Source: Delphinus delphis (Eukaryota > Chordata > Mammalia > Artiodactyla > Delphinidae). From it: a DNA stretch of 64,000 nucleotides. This document shows, one piece after another, positions 36,921-52,779 of the stretch; the stretch's first letter is position 1, and each line of letters opens with the position of its first letter. A program made the position numbers and the translations under genes. The DNA lies in contig NC_082697.1 of the NCBI RefSeq assembly GCF_949987515.2, positions 23,381,730-23,445,729 on the forward strand, given 5' to 3'. The notes under the pieces were generated by a model. It was given only the letters and a program-made list of their open reading frames with translations, was not told where the DNA came from and made no database searches.

Positions 36921-37679
36921 GGGGGAGGTAAATTTTCAGCTGAAGCTCTCAGGATGAGGAGGACTACCTCCCATTGTGGGAGTGAAAGGAGGGTATTCCA
37001 GGTAAAGGGAACAGTTTTCCCCCACGAGTCCAGCTGGAATTGAGACTTCTTCCAGAACTACCAGAAAAGCACTGTGTGGGAAATCATTTTTCCAGCCTCC
37101 TGAAGGGGCCGCTGCTGCCCCAGGCAGGGGCTGCCACCCCTGGACTCAGCCAGTCCCTCCCAACAAAACTGAGTTTGTCTTTGCTGGGGTGGCAGTGAGG
37201 TACACTCTGGATCTGCCTCCATCTAAGGAGTAGGCTCAGGGTGGCAGCGCCCCCAAAGCCTGAAGTAACAATCTGAGCTCAGTCAACGGCATCTGGGGGG
37301 AGGGGTGTAGTGGGTACTGATACTTTTCTGTCTCTGGGTCACCACAAGTTTAATAAAGTAAAAGAAACTGTGGGTAAATGCTGCCATCTGTACTGCCCAC
37401 CCCCCAACAACAAATCAGGTCCCAGACTAGACGCAAAGGTTGCTTTAAAAACACCCCAAGGACTTAACTGAAAACCCACACTCCTCATGTTTCTGGGGCT
37501 TAAGATCCTTGAGTTCACTCCTCAGCATCTCTCCTCAGGAAGGTGGGGTGGGCTGCCCCGTGACATGGAGGTAAAGACCCGAGAGTCTGCTCCGTGGGAC
37601 TGAGAGGCCCCCCCCAAGCCTAGAAGCCCCCCTCGGGGCTGTGTGCCAAGAGTCCCCATGAGCCATGGCCTCAGAGGGC

Positions 37680-37800
37680 AGCGGTGATTTTTTTCACATA
37701 AATATATCGCACTTAAATGAGTTTAGACAGCATGACATCAGAGAGTAATTAAATTGGTTTGGGTTGGAATTCCGTTTCCAATTCCTGAGTTCAGGTTTGT
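37680..37800. promoter_or_regulatory. Candidate GDF5 promoter-proximal element
   Basis: AT-rich block directly before the TG repeat with AATATATCGC, a CRE/AP-1-like GACATCA, GTAATTAAATTGG and a partly symmetrical GGAATTCCGTTTCCAATTCC. It resembles no repeat in the window. Confidence 0.3.
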
Positions 37801-37826
37801 AAAAGATTTTTCTGAGCACCTGCAGG

Positions 37827-37827
<1 letters not shown>

Positions 37828-37877
<50 letters not shown>
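37828..37877. repeat. (TG)n microsatellite upstream of GDF5
   Basis: About 24 uninterrupted TG units ending about 130 nt before the likely GDF5 cap site, followed by a poly-A run at 37,908. Confidence 0.95.
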
Positions 37878-37879
<2 letters not shown>

Positions 37880-37983
37880 GTATTTTCACTGGAAAGGATT
37901 CAAAACTTAAAAAAAAAAAAAAAAGAACTGGAGCACACAGGCAGCATTACGCCATTCTTCCTTCTTGGAAAAATCCCTCAGCC

Positions 37984-38016
37984 TTATACAAGCCTCCTTC
38001 AAGCCCTCAGTCAGTT
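37984..38016 (+). promoter_or_regulatory. GDF5: GDF5 probable core promoter
   Basis: A TATA-like TTATACAA (37,984-37,991) lies about 25 nt before initiator-like TCAGTCA/TCAGTTG sequences (38,007-38,017). This would give a 5' UTR of about 300 nt, near the length I recall for human GDF5. No transcript evidence is available here. Confidence 0.45.
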
Positions 38017-38078
38017 GTGCAGGAGAAAAGGGGCGGTCGGCTTTCTCCTTTCAAGAACGAGTTATTTTCAGCTGCTGA

Positions 38079-42022
<3,944 letters not shown>

Positions 42023-42537
42023 CAGCACTGGCCTCTGTCTTCCTGGGTGATACATCCCAGGATGCTGGTCACAAGAGCCCCTCCACGCACTCCTGGAATC
42101 ACAGAGGGGTGGGGAAGCTACAGCCAGGAGCAGCCTGCGTGAAAGGGGATTTCAACAGCCTTGTTCACTCTCAGAGTGGGAACTGGGCTGAAGGTCTCTT
42201 TCTATCCACAAGTCCCCCTGTCTGAGGATCTCTGCCCTTCTGCTGCTCTGACTGGCAGGGACAGGCCCAGGGAGACAGACTCTGAATGGGACTGAGACCC
42301 AGGAGGCCTTGTCTTCCAATGAAACTCAGCCCACCACCTCTCCTTACCGGGACCTTCTCGATCTCTGGACTCTCCAGGGAGGGCTCGCCTTGGGAGAGGC
42401 ACAGGTGCCACCTCCTCCTTGAATTACCATTGTGCTTGATGACTTTCTGCCCCTGGGGCAGATGGATACTGGTTGGGCAGGGGTGGGAAAGAGGGGGAGC
42501 GGGTTTGGGCATGGGTGTGAGGCTCTTAGACTGTTAG

Positions 42538-42565
42538 ATTAAAATGTACATTGATGAGATAAAAA
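42538..42565 (+). terminator. GDF5: GDF5 polyadenylation signal
   Basis: ATTAAA at 42,538-42,543, about 515 nt after the stop, followed by A/T-rich sequence. The size fits a 3' UTR of roughly 0.5 kb. The cleavage site is inferred. Confidence 0.55.
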
Positions 42566-44439
42566 ACAAAACCATGCCTAAAACTGTGGCAGATTTCTTA
42601 TTTACCCCAGGGGACCCAGTGACCCTTCAAAGAATCACTGTCCCAGAGAGGGGAGGCGGGCTGCCCAGAGCAGAATGGGACAGAGAGCACAGGCTGAGCA
42701 GGGCCAGTGCTACCTCTAACCCCATTCCTGGTTTTCTTCCAGAGCTCCATCTATTCCACTGAGGCATAGCAACAGAGTTAGGTTTCCTTTTTGACATTCC
42801 TTAGTCAAGTTTGTTGCCTCCAAAATGGGTCCCTTAAATGGGAGGGAAACTGGGGATTTCATTTCCTCTAAAGTCATCCCCACTTCATTCACCAGTGTCT
42901 GCTCTGTCCCCTCTCATCCCCACATCATACTCACAGAATCAACTGGTCACCATTTAAAGGGCCCTCCACCTCTCACTGGGGAACGTGGGCTGCCACAATC
43001 TCCTCTTCCCCTATGGGGGCATCTCTTTTCTGTCACTGACCACTGTTCCTCATGTAATCTTACCTGTGATCTTATCTTACCTGCTACCCTCCAGTTCGGC
43101 ACACATTCCACCCCTTCACCCCAGCTCTAGAAACAACTGGAGCTCCTCCCCTTTACATTATACCATATATAAATACATAATTATACATTAGTAACCTCCC
43201 CACTGACCTTACTGACCTTAGACGGACCAATGCCAGACACATTCCTGCTTGGGGCTTGGCCCAGACTAAATGCCCACTTCCCTTTTCCACTAGAACCTAT
43301 GGGGAAGAGCGAGGCATGAGCTCTTGGGAGGGGAATACAGCCTTCTGGTAGGGAAATTTGGGCACCTGAGTCCTTGTTCCAAGGGCTCAGGACCAGGTTC
43401 TGCCTGGCTGAAGAAAGGGAGGACCAGCAGAAGAAAGCCTAGGCCTCAGCTTCCCACCCAGGGGGCCTCAAAATTTCCCCCATCTCTCTCCAGCTGGGTC
43501 TTCGATTCCCAGGGCTCCTAGCCAAAGCTGTTTCAACAGTAAGAATTCTTGCCCAGCTCTGGGCAGATCCTGTGTTTCTTCCCTCTAGGCCTGAAACCTA
43601 GGTTGTCAGGACCTGAAGCAAGAGCCCAGGGTGGGGGGCAGCATACCTTCGAGCTACCTCCCTGGCTTGGAGGCCATTCCCTGTCCCTGAGGGGCCAGCC
43701 TGAGCCTGGAGCCTAGCCCTCCCTGGCCGAGTTTCGTTGTGTTTGGCTGGGGGCAGGCCCACAAGCTCTGGAAGTAAACAAAGGAGCTGCACGGCAGACA
43801 GAGTTCTGGTGTATGTGAGAGGAGAGTGAGCCTGGAAGGGAGGTGCCCGGGGAGGCCAAGCAGTGGACTGTGGACACAGGGAGAGCAGTGTAGAAGCAGG
43901 GTGGCTGGAGACCCAAGGGCAGAGAGGCAGGGGACCAAGGGGTCACAGGTGGGGCAGGCTCCTACATGCACTGATTTCCTGGGCTGTACGTCCCTGGTTT
44001 CTTGGAAAGTCTGACAGATTGGAGCTCCCCCTGCCTTATCCCTATCAGAGAGCTTCAAGGACTCTCAGCCACGGTGCTCTTTCTGCTGAGGCCCAGGCAT
44101 TGAATTGAATGTTGTGGCTCCAGCTTGATACCCTAGGAGCTTCCTCTCCCACCTCCACCTGTCCTAGAACGCTTTTTCGCAAGAGAACCACTCAGACTCT
44201 GTACCTGACCCCCTTTCCCACCCAGACTATGGGGAACCAATCAGATTGTTGTGGGTGGGAACAGCCCTTCCATCCTAACCATCTGATCTGTTCAACTGCC
44301 TCCTTGGAAAATTATCCCCAGCAGGCACCCACCTCCAGTCCCAATCATAACAGGCTGCATACTTGTACAGGGCATTCTCACACCAAAGGGTTCAAGGCTT
44401 ATATCGTTCTTTAGAGTTCACAAACACTGTCTCAGCTGT

Positions 44440-44690
44440 GGTCTCACAGCTCTGCTGGCCTCAAAAGGCAGCCCAGTTTCAAATTTCAAGATTTGTCACT
44501 TAGAGTTAGAGGCCTTGGGCAAGTCGTCTAATTCCATGAACCTTGATTTCCTCATTTGTGAAAATAAAAGGTGGGGGGACGGGTAAACGATGTACCTATT
44601 TCATGAGGCTAACTGTGAGGATACGAAAGACACTCAGCACAGTAGCTGGCACAGAGGTGGCACTCAACAAATGTTAGTTGTTATCATTAT
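44440..44690 (+). repeat. MIR
   Basis: AGTTAGAGGCCTTGGGCAAG, GTGAGGATACGAAAGACACT, CACTCAACAAATGTTAGTTG. Confidence 0.65.
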
Positions 44691-45199
44691 TGTGCCTCAA
44701 ACAGTCTTGTGAAGCAGGCAGGGCAAGGAATGTTACCCTCTGCTCCCCTATTTTTACAGATGAGAAGCTAACAATCCAGAGAGGTAACTGCAGGTCTCCT
44801 GCAGGTCTCTGTATTCTTTGTACCATTCTTGCCACTCTTCTGGACCCCCAATTCCACGGACCCCAGTCTTGGCAAGTAGTAGAATTATCTTCCCGGGGCT
44901 TGGCGCCCTGGTCTTAAAGTATCTCCTTGGGGACACAGAATATTGTTAGTTCTCAGGGAGAAATAGCTAAGCATATAGTTTAGGGCAGGGAAAATGGGAG
45001 GTCCATAGCAGAGGAAAGAAGTGAGGCCCCCAAAGCTCTGATGACATATCTTGGCCTCCTCCACATCCCCGTGTCCCAGGGCCACAAGCTGGAGAATCAG
45101 CTGTTCTAGGGCTTGGAACACACAACCTTGGGAAGCCTCTGACTTCACAATTAGTTCTTTTGATCTGAATGTAATGTGAGGAAGCAGAGTTAAGCAGAA

Positions 45200-45345
45200 T
45201 AGTCATATATGCTTAGGAGTCAAGCAGATCTGGGTTCCAGTTCTAGTTCCACGACTTTCCAGCTGAGTGACTTCGAGCAAGTTACTTAACCTCTCTAGTT
45301 TCTCTAACTGTAAAAGAGGGATAATAATATCAAATTTAATGGACC
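45200..45345 (+). repeat. MIR, 5' part
   Basis: TCAAGCAGATCTGGGTTCCA, GAGCAAGTTACTTAACCTCT. Confidence 0.65.
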
Positions 45346-46303
45346 TGGGATGCAGGAAAGGGGATATTCATTCATTCCATCCATCTTTGATCCATCTATT
45401 CATTTATTAACCAGTAAATATTTATTGAGGGTCTTCTATGGCTCAATACTGTTCTGAATGTTGGGGTAATAATAAAAATTACAATGTTTATTGAGGGCTT
45501 ATTATGTGCCAGGTACTGTGCTTAGCACTTTACATGAAGTCTCTTATCTTGCAATGATCATGCCTTCAAGTTCCATGCATGAATGAAAGAGAAAATAAAG
45601 ATCCCAAAGGATACTAAGATGGTAAGGTAATAGACTGAATCAAAGGAAATGAAATAAAACAGGGGGGAAAGTCATCAGAATGCATGAAACCAACCATACA
45701 AGTACAAGATATGAAGTGTGATTTCACAACTTCAGATGGGAAAGAGATAGTGTTGTAGGTAGCTGTGAACTTAGTAGAATCAACTGAATATAATGTGGGT
45801 GCCTAAGTGCAAATACAAGTGTGGGCTTTATTAATAGACATGTACTGTACAAACCCAAAGAGACTGTGGTTCTGCTCTCTTAGCAGGACTTGGGGAGTGT
45901 TGGGATGGAGAGAATAAGGGAGAAGCAGAGTCAAGGGTGAATCCTGTGGCTTTTTTGCTTGAGCAACTGGGCGGATGGTGTGCCATTCAACAACAATGAA
46001 AAGAGAGAACACAGAAGGAGGACAGATTTTTAGAGGAAGATGATGAGGTCAGTTTTGGACACGTCAAGTTTGAAGAACTCTTACAAGGTTAGCTTTAACT
46101 AAGAAAAATGGCAATTCTTCCATTGAAATGATATAAAGAAGAAAGGATACATGCACGCTATACAAGTAGGTTTGTTTGGTGGTGGGAAGTTGAGTTTCCT
46201 TCTGATGGCTTCTAATTTATTTTTTCTCTGTGAAGCAGGAGGTGAGGCTATCTGTTCAGAGACAGTAAGAAGGGGTCAGAGTCAAGGAACGTGGAACAGG
46301 TTC

Positions 46304-47003
46304 CTGTTATGGGTTGAATTGTGTCCCTCAAAAGAAATATGTTAAAGTCCAACACCCCTGCCCCTAACCTATGAATATAACCTTATCTGGAAAAAGGATC
46401 TTCACAGATGTAATCAAGTTAAGATAAGGTCATCAGGGTGGACCCTAATCCAGTATGAGTGGAGTCCTTATAAGATGAGAAGAGACACAGAGACAGGTAC
46501 AAAAGAAGTCCATGTGCTGACAGAGGCAGAGACTGGAGTTAAAAAAATCAAGAAACAGCAAGGATTCCTGGCAATGACCAGAAGCTAGGAAGAGACAAGG
46601 AAAGATCCTCCTCCCCTAGAGCCTTCAGATAGAGCATGATCCTTGTCAACACCTTGATTTTGATCAGAATTTTTTTTTTTTTTTTTTTTTGCGGTACGCG
46701 GGCCTCTCACTGCTGTGGCCTCTCTCGTTGCGGAGCACAGGCTCTGGACGTGCAGCCTCAACGGCCATGGCTCATGGGCCCAGCTGCTCCGTGGCATGTG
46801 GGATCTTCCCGGACCGGGGCACAAACCCGTGTCCCCTGCATCGGTAGGTGGACTCTCAACCACTGTGCCACCAGGGAAGCCCAACACCTTGATTTTGGAC
46901 TTCTTATCTCCAGAACTGTGAGACAATACATTTCCATTGTTTTATGCCACCTGGCTTGTTTTTTTTGTTGTTGTTGTTATGGAAGTCCTAGGAATCTAAT
47001 ACA
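46304..47003 (+). mobile_element. MaLR LTR relic (MLT1-like), split by a SINE
   Basis: Starts TGTTATGGGTTGAATTGTGT, has the TCAAGTTAAGATAAGGTCAT block and CCAGAACTGTGAGACAATAC, and ends GAATCTAATACAG. A CHR-1 SINE at 46,671-46,882 interrupts it. No open internal gene. Confidence 0.75.
46671..46882 (-). repeat. CHR-1 SINE inside a MaLR LTR
   Basis: Poly-T then GCGGTACGCGGGCCTCTCAC to ...CCACCAGGGAAGCCC. The duplicated flank CAACACCTTGATTTTG comes from the LTR it landed in. Confidence 0.94.
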
Positions 47004-47371
47004 GTTATAAATGGTAGTTTTGGAAAAGGGGGGCAGAGTTGAGCGTAATAAAGGTTGGTATCCATATTTGATGCTACCAATATGTTCCTTGCATGATTTT
47101 CTCCAATAGTACTCAATAACCTAGATGCAGGCATGGTGTCTCTCTAGGTGGGGGGGCAGGGATAGAAAGACATTTGAGCAAGGGAGTTATATTGCAAGAG
47201 ATAAGCAATTACAGTGACAGACTGTATGATCTGAGTTAGATAGAAGGAGAGAGATGAGAGGGTTGACAGACTACTGTGTAAAGAGAAGAGATAAAAAGCC
47301 TGGAGGTCTCAATGAGGTAGAAATGACAAGTGTCCTAGGAATGAATGGACACTTAAAGAGTAGGATGGTGA

Positions 47372-47495
47372 GGGAATTCCCTGGCTGTCCAGTGGTTAGG
47401 GCTCCGTGCTTCCACTGCAGGGGGCACAGGTTCGATCTCTGGTCGGGGAAATGAGATCCTGCAAGCCGCATGGTGTGGCCAAAAAAAAAAAAAAA
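47372..47495 (+). repeat. Short CHR-type SINE
   Basis: GGGAATTCCCTGGCTGTCCA head, TGGTGTGGCC plus poly-A end. Flanks AGGATGGTGA and GGACGGTGAG. Confidence 0.9.
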
Positions 47496-48070
47496 GGACG
47501 GTGAGAACCCAGAATGGCATAAATTAAAATTTTCTTAATTAAAACAATTCTGGTGATGCGGTTCAGGAATTGGCCATGGGAATGGGCGGCTGGACACTTC
47601 ATAGAAATGGAATCATACTCATAGTGTATGTAGTCTTTTGCGATTGACTTCTTTCACTTAGCATAATGTTTTAAAGGGTCAGCCATGTTGGAGTGTATCA
47701 GTAGTTCATTCCTTGTTATTGCTGAGAAATAATCTATTTTCTGGATATATCACATTTTATTTATCCATTTCATCAGTTGAAGGATATTTAGGTTGTTTTT
47801 GGCTATTATGAATAATGTTGTGATGAACAACCATATACAATTTTTTGTGTGGGCATATGTTTTAATTTCTCTTAAATATATACCTAGGAATGGAATCACT
47901 GGGCCATATGGTAACTTTATGTTTATCATTTTTAGGAACAACCAGACTGTTTTCCAAACATCACATACATCAATGTATGAGGGATCCAGTTTTTCTACAT
48001 CCTTGTCAGCACTTTGTATTACATGTCTGCTTGATTATAGCCATCTAGTGGGCATGTGAAGTGGTATCTC

Positions 48071-48073
<3 letters not shown>

Positions 48074-48115
<42 letters not shown>

Positions 48116-48133
48116 CTGTGTGTGTGTGTGTGT
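48074..48133. repeat. (TG)n microsatellite within L1 relic
   Basis: About 28 TG units with one CG interruption (GCGTCTG). Confidence 0.95.
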
Positions 48134-48219
48134 TTCCCTCATGACTAATAATGCTGATCATCTTTTCATTAGCTTCTTGACCATTTGTATATCTTCTTTG
48201 AGAGACGTCTATTCAAAGC

Positions 48220-48227
<8 letters not shown>

Positions 48228-48250
<23 letters not shown>

Positions 48251-48457
48251 GCAGTACGCGGGCCTCTCACTGTTGTGGCCTCTCCCGCTGCGGAGCAACA
48301 GGCTCCGGATGCGCAGGCTCAGCGGCCATGGCTCACGGGCACAGCCGCTCCGCCGCCATGTGGGATCTTCCGGGCACGAAGATCCGGACCGGGGCACGAA
48401 CCCGTGTCCCCTGCATCGCAGGCGGACTCTCAACCACTGCGCCACCAGGGGAGCCCT
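48228..48457 (-). repeat. CHR-1 SINE with small internal duplication, inside L1
   Basis: Poly-T then GCAGTACGCGGGCCTCTCAC. A segment near 48,362-48,400 is repeated imperfectly (GATCTTCCGGGCACGAA then GATCCGGACCGGGGCACGAA). Flanked by the L1-derived duplication CCTTTGCCC. Confidence 0.92.
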
Positions 48458-49019
48458 CCTTTGCCCATTTTTGACTGGGTGTTTTTTTTTTAATTACTGA
48501 GTTGTAGACTTCTTTGGATAGTCTGCATACAAGTCCCTTATCAGATATGTGATTTACAAATATTTTCTCCCATTCTATACCTTTTCGCTTTCTTGATGGT
48601 ATCTTTTGCAACATAAAAGTTTAAATTTTTATGTAGTCCAATTTATCTATTTTTTTCTTTTGTTATTTGTACTTTCGATGTTTTATCTAAGAAGGCTTTG
48701 CCTAAAACAAGGTCACAAAGATTTACTCTTATGTTTTCTTCTAAGAGCTTTATAGTTTAGCTCTTATATTTGGATCTGTGATCCATTTTGAGTTCATTGT
48801 CCATATGGTGTGAAATAGGAGTCCAACTTCATTCTTTTGCATTGTCTTTTAAAATTTTTGTGAATATGTATTATACCTCCACAGCTGTAATATGCCTGAG
48901 GGCAAGGACCAAGTTCTACTTCTTTGTATTTTCCATAAAACCAATGAGTAAACTTTTTTTTTTTCAGAATAAGGTTTTGAGAGTGATATGGATATTTTTC
49001 TTTCAATTTTATTTTATTT

Positions 49020-49140
49020 TATTATTTTTTCAGCCGCACTGCGCTGCTTGCAAGATCTTAGTTCACTGACCAGGGATCAAACCCGGGCCCCTGGCAGTGG
49101 AAGCTCAGAGTCCTAACCATTGGACTATCAGGGAATTCCC
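49020..49140 (-). repeat. Short CHR-type SINE
   Basis: TTTTTTCAGCCGCACTGCGC to ...GACTATCAGGGAATTCCC; target-site duplication TTTCTTTCAATTTTA. Confidence 0.9.
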
Positions 49141-49603
49141 TTTTCTTTCAATTTTAGAGGTAATTATATAGATACAGTACAAACTCCAAACAACGCAAAA
49201 GGATATATAGTGAAAAAAATATGTCTCCTTTCCAGACCTAACCTCCTAGTCTCCCAGCCCTCTTCTTCAGAATCAACCATCATAACCACTATTACCAGTT
49301 TCTTGTGTTTCCTTCCAGTGATTCTCTACAGCTACACTAGCACATACTTAGAATAGGATCCAAAGTCTTTACCATGGCCAACAAGCTCCCCCATGATCTG
49401 GCCTCTAGGGCCAGGTTGTCAACCTCATCTCTTACCATACTCTTCCTTATTCATTTGGCTCTAGGCCGTGATAACCTCCTTTCTCTTCCTTGGAAACACC
49501 AAGCATTCTCTCATGTTGGGACCTTTGCACTTGTGTTCTCTCTGCCCAGCATGCTCTTTTCCAAGATATTTACATGGGTCACTCTCTCATTTCATTCACA
49601 TTT

Positions 49604-49726
49604 CTTTTTTTTTTTTTGGCTGCGCCACACGGCTTGCAGGATCTTAGTTCCCCAACCAGGGATTGAACCCAGACCCCCGGCAGTGAAAGCACCGAGTCCT
49701 AACCACTGGACTGCCAGGGAATGCCC
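49604..49726 (-). repeat. Short CHR-type SINE
   Basis: Poly-T then GGCTGCGCCACACGGCTTGC to ...GGACTGCCAGGGAATGCCC. Confidence 0.9.
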
Positions 49727-49899
49727 TTGAAACTTTTTCTTGACAATATCATCACCATCTTTGCACTGATGACATCTATTCCATGGCCTGGAAAAACAAT
49801 CCTTTATTGACTCCAACTATCAGCTCTCTCCTCTGCTAATCCCAAGTTAGCTAATGATTTTGAAGAAAAATCACACAGAAATAGATGGATGCCATTAAA

Positions 49900-50345
49900 A
49901 TTTTTGCTCTTAAGTGTATAAGAATATTCATGGAAACATTGGTCATAAGAACAACAAAAAGAAACAAACTATATGCCATATATATCATATGATAGAACAG
50001 CTGTTAAAAGGAAATGAACTGGATCTATGTAGAGCAACATATATAGAATTTTAAAAAGAAACTAGTAAAAAGAAGGAAGCAGCAAAATAAAACAAAACTA
50101 TGCTGTCAATTAAGTTAAAAATAAAAGGAAAAAAACGAAAACCCACACCAACCAGAAAGACATATTTTCTAAGGGAACATGTATATGTATATGAAAGCAT
50201 TAAAAAAGATCTGAAAGGAAATTCAGTTTTAGAGAGGGTGGAAGGTTGGGATTCAAGGTGATGGTAAAAAGGGACTTTAGCTTTATCTGTAACATGCTAA
50301 TTTTTAGAAAATACAGTGTAATCATAAATCACTTTTTAATTTAAA
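49900..50345 (+). mobile_element. L1 ORF2 3' end relic
   Basis: ATTCATGGAAACATTGGTCA and AACAGCTGTTAAAAGGAAAT resemble the end of L1 ORF2, followed by an A-rich 3' UTR. Confidence 0.45.
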
Positions 50346-50718
50346 ATTAATTAATAAATTAAAATTTATAAAGTGGAGAGTTACCAGCTTCAACTAGATT
50401 CTCCACATTTCACTGGCCCCTTTTTCTTTCATTCTTTGTTAAACTTTAAACTTTCTCCTTCTTCTAAACTATAATCTCATACCATCTGCCTTCCTCTGAG
50501 TAGAAAAACTTTCCTGCCAAGTTAACAGAGAAAATAGAAGCCATCAGAAAGGAAATTAAATATCAGTCTTTTCTCTTGTCCCCAACATCTTAGTTCATCA
50601 TCTATTGTGTGAATTATTTACTTGGTCTTAAATTTGCACAGTTTTTGTATCACATTTGCTTCTTGAATCTGATTAACAAGAATATTGCTCTTATCCCCTC
50701 CTTTTTTTTATAGATAGG

Positions 50719-50960
50719 TAGTTTTTTTTTTTAAATAAATTTATTTATTTTTGGCTGCATTGGGTCTTCATTGCTGCCCGCGGGCTTTCTCCTGTTGCAG
50801 CGAGCGGGGGCTACTCTTCATTGTGGTGCGCGGGCTTCTTGTTGCGGTGGCTTGTCTTGTTGCGGAGCACGGGCTCTAGGCGCACGGGCTTCAGTAGTTG
50901 CGGCACGCAGCGTCAGTAGTTGTGGCTTGCGGGCTCTAGAGCACAGGCTCAGTAGCTGTA
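50719..50960 (-). repeat. CHR-2-type SINE, 5' truncated
   Basis: TTGGCTGCATTGGGTCTTCA to ...GCTCAGTAGCTGT, lacking the tRNA-like head. It stops 24 nt before the next SINE. Confidence 0.88.
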
Positions 50961-50984
50961 GGAATGGAAGTGCCCCCCCCTTTT

Positions 50985-51311
50985 AAAATAAATTAATTTA
51001 TTTATTTATATTTGGCTGCATTCGGTCTTTGTTGCTGTGCACGGGCTTTCTCTAGTTGGCGGCGAGCGGGGACTACTCTTCGTTGTGGTGCGCGGGTTTC
51101 TCATTGCAGTGGCTTCTCTTGTTGCAGAGCATGATCTCTAGGCGCGCAGGCTTCAGTAGTTGTGGCTCACAGGCTCTAGAGCGCAGGCTCAGTAGTTGTG
51201 GCGCACGGGCTTAGTTGCTCCGCGGCATGTGGGATCTTCCCGGACCAGGGATCGAACCCGTATCCCCTGCATTGGCAGGCGGATTCTTAACCACTGCGCC
51301 ACCAGGGAAGT
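50985..51311 (-). repeat. CHR-2-type SINE
   Basis: TTTATATTTGGCTGCATTCG to ...GCGCCACCAGGGAAGTC, complete. Confidence 0.9.
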
Positions 51312-51474
51312 CGGGAAACTCCCCCTTTTTAATATGTGATGCAACTTGTCCTAACTTATGTGTAGGAGCGCTACACCACTGTTTCCAATACCAAACACAT
51401 AAGCTGTCCACTTGAGTGCAAAGCATCTAAAGGGTAGTTTCTAAAGCGTAGTTTCCTTCCCATGTTATTATTAT

Positions 51475-51653
51475 TATTTTTTTAAATTTGGTTGCGCTGG
51501 GTCTTAGTTAATGCAGGCGGGCTCCTTAGTTGTGGCATGTGAACTCTTAGTTGCGGCATGCATGTGGGATCTAGTTCCCTGACCAGGGATCGAACCTGGG
51601 CCCCCTGCATTGGGAGGGCAGGGTCCTATCCACTGTGCCACCAGGGAAGTCCC
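51475..51653 (-). repeat. CHR-type SINE, intermediate length
   Basis: TTGGTTGCGCTGGGTCTTAG to ...GTGCCACCAGGGAAGTCCCC. Flanks CCCATGTTATT and CGCATGTTATT. Confidence 0.87.
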
Positions 51654-52249
51654 CGCATGTTATTCTCTAATTTAGCTCTTTGTTGTTCCCTTCATAGCAC
51701 TTACCACAATTTTTAACTATTTTATTTTTTTCATCGGCTTACTAGACTTTTGTGACACAGCACCTCCAGCCTCTACCCCCCCAGCCGCAGGTCTATGAGC
51801 TCCAGGAAGCCAGTATCCACACCTGTCTTGTGTCCAGCACATAGTGACCATTCAGTGGGTCTATGTTGACTGAATGAAAGAGAAGGGAGTCCTTCAGCAC
51901 CCTGCCCTTCTGCTCCCAGTCACCCCAGGAGCACTGACACCTTCTCTCCTCTACTGTTCTTGGGATACAATGAATGCAAGAGGTGTTCTAGCCAAGGCCA
52001 TTCTCTCCCAACCTCCTGTGGAAACTCTTTGCGTCTTTGATTCTTTCTTCTGTATCTTCATCTTTATAATAATTTCCTATCAATACTCAAAGATGCTCCC
52101 AATCACAACCAACCAACCAGAAGCCCCTAAAGTTCCTTCTTCGGGTCTCAGGTCAGCATGTGACCACCCTCTTCCCCTGAATTTCAGGACTCAGCCATGC
52201 CCTTTGTTCTTCCTCCTACTCTTTCTCAGGCTCGTTTTAGAGAATCTTT

Positions 52250-52555
52250 TTTTTTTTTCTTTCAGTAATTGGCTGGGTTGGGTCTTCATTGCTGCGCGCG
52301 GGCTTTCTCTAGTTGCGACGAGCAGGGTCTGCTCTTCATTGCGGTGCATGGGCTTTGCATTGCAGTGGATTCTCTTGTTGCGGAGCACGGGCTCTAAGAG
52401 CATGGACTCAGTAGTTACGGCTTGCAGGCTCAGTAGTTGTGGCGCACGGGCTTATTTGCTCCGTGGCATGTGGGATCTTCCAGGACCAGGACTCGAACTT
52501 GCGTCCCCTGCATTCGCAGGCGGGTTCTTAACCACTGCACCACCAGGGAAGTCCC
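52250..52555 (-). repeat. CHR-2-type SINE
   Basis: TTGGCTGGGTTGGGTCTTCA to ...CACCACCAGGGAAGTCCC, 230 bp upstream of the UQCC1 CpG island. Confidence 0.9.
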
Positions 52556-52779
52556 TTAGGGAGTTCTGAAGTGCTAGGATTCTCCCAGGATTCTGTTCTT
52601 TTCAACCATCGGTGAAAAGGGGGGAATCCTTGTGGGGACAGAGTCTGGGAAAGAGGGACTCCGACAAGGTGGTGCTGAAGACTGAGGCTGGGTGAGGTGG
52701 GTTAATGAAAGAGCTATGAAAAGCCCGAGGCAGAGGTCAAAGAGGACAGGTGTTGTGATGACTTGAGCCTCTGTGACGT

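Larger units (their letters stand above)
26850..37960. other. Intergenic, CEP250 to GDF5 (divergent)
   Basis: About 11 kb between the two diverging promoters. SINEs at 27,416, 28,395, 31,167, 34,692, 35,251 and 36,626; MIR and L1 3' relics between 31,400 and 33,100. Repeat-free blocks at 33,960-34,230 and 37,680-37,800 are candidates for regulatory sequence. No coding exon was recognised. Human GDF5 has alternative upstream non-coding exons, and such exons would be invisible here. Confidence 0.6.
47605..48870 (-). mobile_element. L1 ORF2 3' half, relic
   Basis: Reverse-strand L1. A remnant peptide at 47,941-47,750 (LPYGPVIPFLGIYLREIKTY) matches the ORF2 C-terminal region, and 48,480-48,840 matches upstream ORF2 sequence. 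Interrupted by a TG repeat (48,074) and a CHR-1 SINE (48,228-48,457). Not intact. Confidence 0.7.
42566..52779. other. Intergenic, GDF5 to UQCC1
   Basis: 42,570-44,440 has no clear repeat and no recognisable gene. 44,440-45,560 has MIR-like pieces. 46,304-47,003 is a MaLR LTR. 47,605-48,870 is a minus-strand L1. 49,020-52,555 is dominated by minus-strand SINEs and an L1 fragment. Confidence 0.6.

Noticed and set aside
37828..37890. ORF with poly-(CV) residues from the TG repeat joined to the uORF frame
   Set aside because: Translation of a microsatellite upstream of the likely cap site; only the ATG at 38,119 onward is plausible.
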